DNA of 64,000 nt from Conexibacter sp. CPCC 205762 (GTDB lineage: Bacteria > Actinomycetota > Thermoleophilia > Solirubrobacterales > Solirubrobacteraceae), in assembly GCF_030646155.1 (NCBI RefSeq), contig NZ_JAUTDN010000015.1, forward strand, positions 1 through 64,000. The letters run 5' to 3'. A program made the position numbers and the translations under genes. The stretch's first letter is position 1. Every line of letters begins with the position of its first letter. The notes under the pieces are model-generated. The model was not told the DNA's origin, searched no databases, and was given only the letters and a program-made list of their open reading frames with translations. Below are positions 1 to 9,700 of this stretch, one piece after another.

Positions 1-45
1 GGCGCGGCGGGCGCCTCGCGCGGCGGCGCGGCAGCGCGGCGCGCC

Positions 46-615
46 CTACAGCGCCGGCGCGTCCGGCAGCGGGTCGGGCAGCTGCCAGCCGCTCGCGCGC
101 GCCCACGCCTCGGCGCGGGCGGTGATCTCCACGATCACGTCGCCCTTCGCCTGCGCGTAGTCGTTCATGTCGCCCCACGCGCGCTCGGCCAGCTCGGCCT
201 TGACGGCGCCGTAGCGGGCGCGGTCGGCGCGCGAGTGGCGCAGCCAGTCGCGGAACAGCAGGTGGCGGCGCTCGTCGTCGCTGCCGGCGACCCAGACGTG
301 CAGGTGGACGTCGTGCGCCGGCGTCCGGTACATCAGGTGGTCGCGCTCGCGCACGCGCAGCTCGAAGCCGAGCCGCGCCAGCCGCGGCGTCAGCGGACCC
401 TCGTCGGGCAGGCCGTCGACGCTCGCCTGCAGGTCGACGATCGGCTTCGCCGCCAGCTCCGGCACCGCGGTCGAGCCGATCGGCTCGACCCGCACCGCGA
501 TCCCCGTCAGCGCCGCCGCGACCCGCCGCCGCAGCGCCAGCGCCCGCCCGGCCCACGCCGGGTCGTGCGGGACCAGCACGATCTCGCGCTGCTCGCGGCC
601 GCCGATCAGCTCCAT
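46..615 (-). CDS. GrpB-like (UPF0157) nucleotidyltransferase-fold protein
   Basis: 189 residues, close to the usual size of GrpB/UPF0157 proteins. The N-terminus has the family's opening 'VLVPHDPAWA', followed by 'VEPIGSTAVPELAAKPIVDLQ' split over residues 43-63. That stretch is the family's conserved Gly-Ser plus Lys-Pro-hydrophobic-Asp nucleotidyltransferase-like core. A His-rich segment 'HDVHLHVW' follows near residue 100. The substrate is unknown for the family; some members are fused to CoaE. ATG start; no good Shine-Dalgarno. The next gene on the same strand lies 31 nt upstream of this start. Confidence 0.85.
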   Translation of the reverse strand: MELIGGREQREIVLVPHDPAWAGRALALRRRVAAALTGIAVRVEPIGSTAVPELAAKPIVDLQASVDGLPDEGPLTPRLARLGFELRVRERDHLMYRTPAHDVHLHVWVAGSDDERRHLLFRDWLRHSRADRARYGAVKAELAERAWGDMNDYAQAKGDVIVEITARAEAWARASGWQLPDPLPDAPAL

Positions 616-646
616 CCCGGCAGCCTACGACACGAGCGCCGACGCG

Positions 647-1492
647 TCAGCTCGTGCGCTTGACCGTCACCAGGATCGAGCCCTTGACCGTGCAGTCCGA
701 CGACTTCTTCGCGGCCGCCGTCGCCAGTCGCGCGGCGAACGTGATCTCGGCCTTCTTGCACGCCCCGCCGATGCGGATCACTCTGACGATCTTGCGCCCC
801 TTCTTGAGGCTCGCGAAGCCGGCGTCGCTCGCGCCGAGCGGCACCACCAGCCCGCCCGGGTCGCTCTGCAGCACCGACAGCTCGCTGTGGTCGCGGTAGA
901 GGCGCGTGTCGAATCCGCCGGACAGCCAGCCGAGGCAGTTCGTCTCCTGCGTGCCGCCGCCGGTGCGCGCCAGCGTCAGCGCGACCGGGTGTGTGAGCGG
1001 CGCCGGGGCGTCCGGGTCCGGGGTCGCAGCGCTGATCGAGCCGCCGAGTGAGACGAGCAGCTTGCCGGCGTGCCGTCTGCAGGCCGGATCGGGGATCTCG
1101 GTCTTGGCCGACGGCGGGCAGTAGTTGGTCTCGCGATAGGCCTTGATCGTGCCCTTGTGGATCGCGCCGCCGCGCGCCGCCACCTGCGCCGTTACGACGA
1201 CGCCATCGATCACGGTCACTCTCGTCCTTCTCGGCCCGCCCAGCTCGAAGTTGGCCTCGAACTCGAGCGTCCCGTCGACGCCCGGGTAGCAGTCCTGCGC
1301 CGTGTCTCTCTCGGCGGTGACGACGACCTGGCCGGCGACGTCGATCGTCGCGTCGTAGGCGATCACCTTCGGCGCTCTCGGGAGCGACGGGAGTCTCGGC
1401 GCTCTCGGCGCCGCGGCGGCGCCCGGGACGAGCGCGACCGCCGTCAGCGCGGCGGCCGCGAGCAGCGGTGGGAGGAGCTGGCGTCTGCGCAC
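647..1492 (-). CDS. Secreted protein of unknown function
   Basis: About 281 residues from a GTG start at 1492; a TTG 12 nt further upstream is the alternative. The N-terminus is a clear Sec signal peptide: Arg-rich, then a Leu/Ala-rich core ending in AAAAP. The mature part has six or more Cys in a beta-rich sequence and ends in a Lys-rich segment, so disulfides outside the cell are likely. I recognise no named domain. It lies between VOC and GrpB-like genes on the same strand with short gaps. Confidence 0.65.
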   Translation of the reverse strand: MRRRQLLPPLLAAAALTAVALVPGAAAAPRAPRLPSLPRAPKVIAYDATIDVAGQVVVTAERDTAQDCYPGVDGTLEFEANFELGGPRRTRVTVIDGVVVTAQVAARGGAIHKGTIKAYRETNYCPPSAKTEIPDPACRRHAGKLLVSLGGSISAATPDPDAPAPLTHPVALTLARTGGGTQETNCLGWLSGGFDTRLYRDHSELSVLQSDPGGLVVPLGASDAGFASLKKGRKIVRVIRIGGACKKAEITFAARLATAAAKKSSDCTVKGSILVTVKRTS

Positions 1493-1549
1493 GCTCCCAC
1501 CCAACCAGCCGCCTGACGGCGCCGCATCAGTCGTTCCACGGAACCAGGG

Positions 1550-1948
1550 TCAGGTGCGCGGCGCGTAGCGTCTGTGCAGCATCAGCACGTTGCCGTCGGG
1601 GTCGGCGAAGTGGGTCATGTGACAGACGCCGGTGTCGATCGTGTCGCCGAAGAAGCTCACGCCCTGCGCCTCCAGCTGCTCGCGCGCCGCCTGCACGTCC
1701 GGCACCCGCAGCGCGATCGGGAAGCGGTGCGGCGAGGGCTCCTGCCCGATCGCCTTCGGGTCGATCAGCGCGATCGTGACGGTGCCGGTCTCGAACTCCA
1801 TCCCCAGCGCCGGCTGCCCCTCTCTCTGCCAGACGGCCGACCGCTCCAGCCCGAGCACGTCGCCGTAGAAGCGCGCCGACGCCTCCAGGTCGCTCACGGG
1901 CAGTGTCAGGAAGTCGACGCCGATCACCAGCTCCGTCTGCGTGGACAT
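1550..1948 (-). CDS. VOC (glyoxalase/bleomycin-resistance superfamily) protein
   Basis: 132 residues with a single pair of VOC beta-alpha-beta-beta-beta modules. It opens with 'VDFLTLPVSDLEASARFY', has 'GMEFETGTVTIALID' in the middle and closes with 'MTHFADPDGNVLMLHRRY', the usual C-terminal 'F.DPDGN...L' signature. Possible metal ligands are scattered Glu/His; I cannot assign a substrate. The start is well supported by GAGGAG seven nt before the ATG. It could be a glyoxalase, dioxygenase or resistance protein; most such small VOC genes remain unassigned. Confidence 0.85.
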   Translation of the reverse strand: MSTQTELVIGVDFLTLPVSDLEASARFYGDVLGLERSAVWQREGQPALGMEFETGTVTIALIDPKAIGQEPSPHRFPIALRVPDVQAAREQLEAQGVSFFGDTIDTGVCHMTHFADPDGNVLMLHRRYAPRT

Positions 1949-1991
1949 GCCGTTCTCCTCGTCTCGGGTGTGTCGACTGCTTCTATCGCGC

Positions 1992-2124
1992 TAGGGTCGG
2001 AACCGCAACGAGCGAGGAGCATTCCGATGAGCCTCGCCCCGGTCATGTCGGCGGACGCCCGCCTGGGTCGAGCAGGGGGCCGGCCTACACGTGGTGGCGC
2101 AAGTACGACGAGTACGAGCGCTGA
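1992..2124 (+). other. Possible frameshifted or very small gene with its own promoter and RBS
   Basis: TAGGGT (1992-1997) could be a -10 box, and GAGGAG (2014-2019) sits seven nt before an ATG at 2027. The frame from that ATG looks unlike protein after about 15 codons. Another frame ends convincingly in YTWWRKYDEYER at 2124. One indel in the middle would join them into a peptide of about 32 residues. It may be a decayed small gene or noise; this is a weak call. Confidence 0.25.
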
Positions 2125-2166
2125 CGCGCGGATTCGCGAACCGCGCTTGCGGGGAGCCTGGGGTCG

Positions 2167-2742
2167 ATGCTTCCACGCGGCACGCTCACCCTCGACGACG
2201 GACGTGAGCTGCGCATAGAGATCGTGCGCTCCTCCGGCGACGGCCGCGCGCTGCTCGTGCGCGAGGCCGGCGAGCAGTTCGGCCGCTCGCGCGGCGCGCC
2301 CCGCACCGAGGCGATCGAGCGCTCCGCCGCGCTCACCCGCGCCAGCCGCGAGGAGCTGCCCGACGAGCCGGTCACGCCGGCCGCCGCGCGCGCCGTCGCG
2401 GCCGCGATCGGCGCCGCCGAGTTCCCCCAGCCGCCGGGCGTCGACAGCGCCGGCTCGATCGACTGGGAAGGGCGCTGCGGCGGCGACGCGATCACCTTGG
2501 GCGAGCTGCACGAGCTGCTGGAGCTGACCGCCGCGCGCGACTGGCTGCGCTTCGCCGCCCGCCACCGCCTGACGGCCGAGCAGCGGCTGATCCTCAGCGA
2601 CGTGCCGCGCTGGCCGCGGCTGCGCGACCAGCCGCTCGGCGACGAGGTCGCGGCCGCGGTCGCCGCGCTGCTGGCCGACGGCGACGCCGAGCCCATCCGC
2701 GCGCTCGCCGACCGCCTCTCCCGCCCGGCCGCCTGCCGCTGA
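2167..2742 (+). CDS. Hypothetical protein, 191 residues
   Basis: Intracellular, acidic and Ala-rich; no signal peptide or membrane segment. It starts with a beta-hairpin-like 'GTLTLDDGRELRIEIVRSSGDG' and continues as mostly helical sequence with 'DWLRFAARHRLTAEQRLILSD' in the middle. I recognise no family. ATG start with no clear Shine-Dalgarno. Codon bias on this strand is consistent with real coding, while the opposite-strand frames are Arg-rich shadows. Confidence 0.55.
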   Translation: MLPRGTLTLDDGRELRIEIVRSSGDGRALLVREAGEQFGRSRGAPRTEAIERSAALTRASREELPDEPVTPAAARAVAAAIGAAEFPQPPGVDSAGSIDWEGRCGGDAITLGELHELLELTAARDWLRFAARHRLTAEQRLILSDVPRWPRLRDQPLGDEVAAAVAALLADGDAEPIRALADRLSRPAACR

Positions 2743-2823
2743 CGCCCTCGCGCGCCGCGCGCCGCTGGCCGCCGCCGAACTCTGCGGCGGAGTGCATCGC
2801 ATGGATGTACTCAGCCGCAGACT

Positions 2824-3795
2824 TCAGCGCACCAGCACCGGCGTGCCGGGGTCGGCGCGGGCGGCGAGCCAGCTGACATCGGCGCTGTTCATGCGGATGC
2901 AGCCGTGCGAGGAGGCCGAGCCGAGCGGATCCGCCAGCAGCGCGCCGGCGCGGCCGTGGAGGGCGACGCGGCCGGGGCCGCCGCCGTAGTCGTCGAGCAC
3001 GTCGGAGTGGCCGGTGATGTGCAGCGCCCACGGCCCCAGCTCCGAGCCGCGCGGCTGGCGCACGCGCTCGTAGACGGCGAACAGGCCGCGCGGGGTCGGC
3101 GTCGCGGCGGTGCCGATCACGACCGCCCAGCGGCGCATCGCGCGGCCGTCGCGCAGGGCTGTCAGCCGCCGCGCGCGCAGGTCGACCTCGATCCGCCAGC
3201 GGGTCGGCGTCAGCAGCGCGCGGTCGGCGTCGATCCAGCCGGAGCTGCCGTTGGGCCGGCTCGGCAGCGCGACCCGCAGCCACGTGCGCTCGCGTTCGCG
3301 GCGCGTCTCCAGCACCAGCAGCTGCACCTCGCCGCCGTTCCAGACGGCGACCGGCGCGAGCCGCATCAGCTCCCGCGCCCCCGCCCGCGGCGCCGCCAGC
3401 ACCGGCGTCGCCGCCACCAGCCGCGCCGTCCACGCCAGCGCGCGGGTGGGCGACGCCGGCGCGGCTGCCGCAGCTCGCGGCGCGGGTGTTGCAAATCGCG
3501 GCGCGGTTGTTGCAAATCGCGGCGCGATTGTTGCGAATCGGGGCGCGGCTGTTGCAGATCGCGGCGCGGATGACGCGGGGAGGGCGGGCGCGGGCTTCGC
3601 CGGGCCCGCACCCGCATCCCCTGCACCCGCCGCCGAGGCGGCGGGCACGCTTGACACGGCCAGCAGGGCGGCGGCGCTCAGCAGCGCCGCAGCGCCTCGG
3701 CAGCTCCGGCTCCGCGCCAGCGCCGCCACACCGCCGCGGCGCCGGCGCGATGCCGACGCCGCCCTGCCGCGCCGCGAGCCGCTAGCCCGTGACAC
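2824..3795 (-). CDS. Secreted L,D-transpeptidase (YkuD domain)
   Basis: 323 residues. An Arg-rich n-region and Ala/Leu core form a signal peptide or anchor (about 30-55). Next is a low-complexity linker with four near-identical 'APRFAT'-type repeats (about 75-110). A C-terminal YkuD domain ends in the catalytic motif with His about 297, Gly 298 and Cys 299 ('SHGCIRMN'), plus the upstream 'ALHG' His. The family makes 3-3 cross-links in peptidoglycan or attaches proteins to it. The GTG start lies inside the 3' end of the giant DUF11 gene (14-nt overlap), suggesting co-transcription. The repeat linker probably spans the wall. Confidence 0.9.
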   Translation of the reverse strand: MSRASGSRRGRAASASRRRRGGVAALARSRSCRGAAALLSAAALLAVSSVPAASAAGAGDAGAGPAKPAPALPASSAPRSATAAPRFATIAPRFATTAPRFATPAPRAAAAAPASPTRALAWTARLVAATPVLAAPRAGARELMRLAPVAVWNGGEVQLLVLETRRERERTWLRVALPSRPNGSSGWIDADRALLTPTRWRIEVDLRARRLTALRDGRAMRRWAVVIGTAATPTPRGLFAVYERVRQPRGSELGPWALHITGHSDVLDDYGGGPGRVALHGRAGALLADPLGSASSHGCIRMNSADVSWLAARADPGTPVLVR

Positions 3796-6700
3796 CGCCG
3801 CCTCTGCCGAAGCCCGGCAGCACGCCGCCGAGCCCGCCGAGGCGGATCGTCGCCTTCGCGCTCACGCCGGCGGCGTTGCTCGCCGTCGCGTTCGCGACGT
3901 TGGTGATGCGCGTGCCGCTGGCGTCACGCAGCACGCGCGCGGTGAACGTGAACGTGCGCGACGCTCTTGCGGGCAGCAGGCCGACCTGCCAGCAGAGTCT
4001 GCCGGCGCGCAGTCTGCCGCCGCCCGTCGTGCGCAGCGTGAGGCCACGCGGGAGCGTGTCGCAGACGACCACGTCGGAGGCCGCGACCGCGCTCGCGTTC
4101 GTGACCGTCGCGCGGAAGCGGACGCTGCCGCCGCGTGCGACCGGCTGGCGGCCGAGCGCGCGCTTGGTCAGCTTCAGCGTCGCGCGCGGCGAGGTCACCC
4201 GCACCGTCACCGCGTCACGGTCGTTGGCCGGGTTGCGATCGGCGACCGCGGCCGAGACGACGGCCGCGTTTCTCACGCTCCCCGCTCTGACCGCCGTCAC
4301 GCGCACCGTGACCAGCCGCGACGCGCCGGCCGCGAGCGTGCCGAGCGGGCAGCGCACGACCTGCCCTCTGATCGTGCAGCTGCCGCCCGAGCCCCCGCTG
4401 ACGCTCGCCGAGCGCCCCTTCAGCGCCTGCGGCAGCGTGTCGGTGACGACGACCGAGGTCGCCGTCGCCGGGCCGCTGTTGGAGACTCTGAGCGTGTACG
4501 CGAACGAGCCGCCGAGGACCGCTCTGGCGCCCGCGGCGAGCTGCTTGTCGATCGCGAGGTCGTAGTTGCCCGCATCCGGCGGGCCGACTCTCGTCGGCAG
4601 CTCGGCGCGGTTGTTCGACGGCACCGGATCGGGCTCGGCGCCGCCGATCGTGGCGACGTTCAGCAGCTGCGCGCCCTCCAGCGAGGCCGGCACCTGCGCC
4701 GTCACCGTGATCTGCGCGCTCGCGCCGGAGGCGAGCGTGCCGAGCGCGCACGACAGCGTCGTGCCGGCCAGCGAGCAGCCGCCCTGCGAGGCGGTCGCGC
4801 CGCCGAAGACGACGCCGCCCGGCAGCACGTCGGTCACGACCACGCCGGTCGCCGTGCTGGGACCGTTGTTGGTCGCGATCAGCGTCCAGGCGATCGTGCC
4901 GTCGGCGGCGACGGTCGCCGGGCCCTGCTTGACGATCGCGAGGTCGGCCGCCGGGCCGACGGTCGTCGTCGCCTCCGAGCTGTTGTCGCTCAGGTCGGGC
5001 TCGAGCTCGTTGCCCGTCACCGACGCGTTGTTGACGAGCGTCGCCGAGCCGAGCGCGACCGGCACCGTGGCGCCGATCTCCAGCTCGACCGTGTCGCCGC
5101 TGGCGAGCGCGCCGACGGCGCAGCTCACCTCACCGCCCGCGACCGTGCAGCCGGCCGGGGCCGCGACCTCGGTCACGCCCGCCGGCAGCCTGTCGGTGAC
5201 GGTCACGCCGGTGGCGTCGTCGGGCCCGTCGTTGCGGACCGTCAGCTGCCACACGATGCGACCGCCCGCGGCGACCGTCGCCGGCCCGCTCTTGACGATC
5301 GACAGGTTCGTGACCGGGCCGACCTCCAGCGTCGCCTCGTCGTCGTTGGGCTCGCCGCCGCCGACGGGCTCCGGCGTCGTCGTCGTGACCTCCGCTCTGT
5401 TGACGTAGGAGCCGACGAGGTCGCCTCTGACGACGACGTTCACGCTCGCCGACGCGCCGACCGCGAGGTCGCCGAAGGCGCAGGCGACCGTGCCGGCGGT
5501 CTCTCTGCAGGCGGCCGAGTCGGCCGAGACGAACGTCAGGCCGGCCGGCAGTCTGTCGCTCAGCTCGACGTCACGCGCGACCGACGGGCCGATGTTTCTG
5601 GCCGTCAGTCTGAACGTCGCCGTCCCGCCTCTGGGGATCGCCGCGGTCGAGACCGTCTTCTCGACGGTCACGTCGGCGATCGGGTCGGGCGCGGCGTCGT
5701 GGTCGTCGTCGTTGTCGGAGGCGTCGGTCTCGGTCGTGTCCGACGACACCTCCGCCGTGTTCAGCAGTCTGCCGGTGCGCGCCGGATCGGCTCTGACCGT
5801 CACCGCGTACGTTCTGTCGAAGCCGGGCGCGACCGTGCCGAGCGCGCAGCTGACGACGCCGGCCGCGAACGTGCACGGCGCGTCGGCGGAGACGAACGTC
5901 ACGCCGGCCGGCAGCGGGTCGCTGACGACGACGTTCTGCGCGTCCGACGGGCCGGCGCTGGTCACCTGCAGGCTCCAGCTGTACTGCTCGCCGGGCGTGT
6001 AGCTGGCCGGGCCGTCCTTGACGATCGCGAGGTTCGTCTCGGCGGAGACGTCGAGCGTGCCGTCGTCGGTTATCGGGTCCGGCTGCTCGTCCGATCTGAC
6101 GCTGGCGCTGTTGGTCAGCGTCGTCCCGTCGAGCACGCTCGCGGCGACGCTGACCGGGACCGTGATCGTCACGTCGGCGCCGGCCGCCAGCGAGCCGACC
6201 GTCCAGACGATCGTCGAGCCGCTCGCCGATCTCTCGGCGAAGCCGGCGCTCGGGGCGGCGGTCGCGTCACCGGCTCTGTACGTCATGCCGGCCGGCAGCG
6301 TGTCCTCGATCACGAGGTTGTTCGCGACCACGGCGCCGGTGTTTCTGACCAGCACGCTGAAGGTCGCTCTGCCGCCGGCGGTCACCGTGCCGCCGTCGGG
6401 CGTCTTGGCGATCGTCAGCGACGGGATCTGCAGCGTCGCTCTCGCGTCGTCGGCCGGCGTCCCGTACGGGCCGCCGGCGTTGCCGCTGTTGCCGGCCTCG
6501 TCTCTGGCCGAGCTGACGAGCGCGCTGTTGACGTTCGCGTCGACCCCGAGGCCGGGCGTCGTCGCCGCGTCCGCGGTCGGTCTCGCGCTGTAGGCGATCG
6601 TGACCGAGGCGCCGGGCGCGAGCGTCGCGACCGTCCACGCCAGTCTGTCGCCGCCCGCGTTCGCGGTCACGGCCGGCTCGCTGGCGCCGCCCGGCGTCAG

Positions 6701-9700
6701 CGTCGCCGAGTTGGCGACGTAGACCCAGTTGGCCGGCAGCGTGTCGGTGACGACGACGTTGGAGGTCGTCGCCGTCGCCGACGTGTTCGTGACCGTGACG
6801 CGCCACGGGAAGGCCTGCCCGACCTGCGCTCTGCCTCTGTCGGGGAAGCCGCTGAGGCCGGTCGTCTTGTCGAGCGTCAGCGTCGGGAAGTCGAGCACCA
6901 CTCTGGTGCTGTCGCTGCCGCCGTCTCTGTACTCGCGGTAGTCGACGGCGGTGTTGGCGGGATCTCTCCGCTCGCTCTCCGGGACGCCCCAGTAGGAGGG
7001 CAGTCTCGCGGTGTTGTCGATCGCCTGGCCGTCGCTGAGGTTGCTGGCGGCGACCAGTCTCGCCGTGTAGGGGATCGTGACCGTGTCGCCGGGCGCGATC
7101 GGGCCGGCGACGTGCCAGACGATGCTGCGGTCGGCGCTGCTCCACGCCTTCGTGACGGTGACGCCGCTCGGCAGCGTCCCGATCGTGACGTTCTCCAGCT
7201 CCGCGTCCGGCAGGTCCTCGACCGTCAGGTCGTAGGCCGGCGCGTCGCCCGTGTTTCTGACGATCACGCGGTAGCCGAGCGTGTCGTTGGAGAGCGCGGT
7301 CGCGGGTCCGTCACCGAAGGCGCCGCCACTGACGCTGACCTGCTTGTCGATCGCCATTCTCGGCTCCGTCACGGTGACGGTCGCGCTCGCGTCCGGCGAT
7401 CTGTCCTCGAAGCCGGTCGGTATGGCGGTTCTGTCGAACGTCTCTCTGTCGCTGCGGTTGGTGCCGACGAAGACCGTGTTGACGCCGGTGTCGCCGGCGA
7501 CGACGTCAGTGCCGCCGTTGTCTCTGGCCAGCACATGCCCCTGGTAGGTCAATCTCAGCACGGCCGGCGCCGCCAGCGGGGAGGCGATGTCGCCGAGGTC
7601 CCAGGCGACGGTCGTCGTGCCGTTGCCGTTTCTGACCGGGTCGTACGTCTGCACGCTCGGGCAGGCGCCGCTGACGCAGCTCGAACCGGTGAATCTGTCG
7701 AAGCCGATGGTGTCGGGCAGCAGGTCGGTCACGGTCACGTCGTAGAGCGACACGTCCGCCGGTATCGTCACCGTCAGCGTGTAGCCGACGTGCTCGCCGA
7801 CGGTCGCTCTCGCGGGCGTCACGCTCTTGCTGACCGAGGCGCCCTGGATCTGGATCGTGTCTCTCGCGTTCGCCGCGTAGCCGCTGCCGGTCGTGCGGCG
7901 GTCGGTGTGGGCGCTGTCGAGCGACGTCGCCGTCGTGTCGACGACGTTGGTCAGCTCGGCGCCGCCGATCGCCGGGTCGTCGACGCTGACGCGGTATCTG
8001 CGCACCAGCGTCGCGTCGGGCACGAGCGTCGCCGCTCTCCACGTGATCGTGCGCGCGGCGGTGTTCCAGACGCCGCCGTCGGCGGTGCTCGCGCCGTCGG
8101 CGAGCGGCGTGTTGCCGGGCGCGGGGCCGATCGGCGTCACGCCGATCGGGACTCTGTCGACGGTCACGAGGTCGTGCGCGGTCGAGACGCGGCCCGGGGC
8201 GCTTCTGTTCGTCGTCGTCAGCGTGTACTCGACGATCTCGCCGGGGACGACGCGATCGGGGTGTCTGTCGTCGCCCTTCGTCTGGCCGATCAGCGGCTCG
8301 ACGATCTGCGTCGTGACGGTGTTCGAGTCGGCTCTCTTGCCGTTCTCGATCGGGTCGGTCCAGGTCAGCGACGCTCTGTTGGTGAGGTTGCCGGAGGCGC
8401 GCGTGTTGCCTGCGACGTCGGCGACGATCACGTCGAAGGTGAGCGTGATCACGCCGTCGGCGCCGTCAGGGGCGACCGCGTAGCCGCTCGGGAACTGCAC
8501 GCCGGGCGTCGTGCCGCCGGTGATCGAGGCGGTGTTCGGCGCGGTCGTGCTGTATCTCAGTCTGGCGCTGCCGGCGACGTAGGCCTGGCGCGTCGTGCTG
8601 TCGAGCACATCGGTCACGAGGCCGTCTCTGGCGAGCGTCGTGCCGGCCGGGACGGTGATGTCGACCGTGTAGGTGATTCTCTCGCCGATCGACGCCTGGG
8701 CGCCGTTGTTGCCGTTCTCGGTGACGTCGGTCGCCGCGCTCTTTCTGACGAGCGCGAGGTTCGTGTAGACGTCGCTGGGATCGTCGGCGGCGGGCGCGTT
8801 GACGTCTCTCGGGTCGACGCTCGGGTCGACGTTGTCGGCCGGGAAGTACGGGTAGAGCGTGTTGAGGTTCGTTCTGCCGGCGTAGGTGCGGATGCCGGCG
8901 GTGTTCGTGATCGTGCGGTTGGGCCCGACGTCGGCCGGCACGACCGCGGTGTAGGTCAGCGTCGCGGTCGCCCCTCTGGCGACTGCGAGGCCGCTCCAGA
9001 CGATCCGGTCCGGTCTGATGCCGCCGTCGATGCAGGCGCCGCCGTTGCTGATTCTGCTGACGACCGTGCAGTCGTAGTCGCTCGGCAGGTTGTCCCAGAC
9101 CTCGCCCGCCTCGGCGTCCTGACCGCCGCTGTTGGTGACGTCGAGCCGGTAGGTGACTCTGTCGCTGGCCTCGACCGGTCTGTGGTCGTTGTTGGCGGCG
9201 TAGGGGCCGAGCACGACCGTGCCGGAGCGCTCGACCGTCTGCACGCCCTTGAGCAGGTCGAGCACCGGCGTCTCGACGACGATGTCGCGCTGGTCGCGCA
9301 GCGGCTCGGAGACGCCGGCCGTGTTTCTGGCCGCGAACTTCATCAGGTTGCCGAGCACCTCGCCATTCTGGGCGGTGGTGCCGGAGGGGCCGACGATCGT
9401 CGAGATCGTGCGCTCGAAGACGAGGCTGCCTCTCGGGACCGTTCTGCCGGTGATCTCCCACGACAGCACGCCGTTGGACGCGTTCGTCTCGTCAACGGTC
9501 GCGGAGACGGTGTTGGCACCGGTCGGCGGGTCGTAGGCGGCGTCGGTGCCCAGCTCGTATCTCGTGCCGGTCGGCAGGTAGTCGCTGATCACCTGCGGGT
9601 TGGTGTCGACGCCGGTCGGGAAGGTGACGTGCAGCAGCCAGCAGACGCGGTCGCCCGGGTGGTAGGTCGGGACCGTCTCGACGTACGTCGCCGTTCTGCA

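Noticed and set aside
3782-3900. Sortase (LPXTG) signal at the end of the giant DUF11 protein
   Set aside because: No LPXTG-like motif, hydrophobic helix or basic tail; the end is Gly-rich and soluble.
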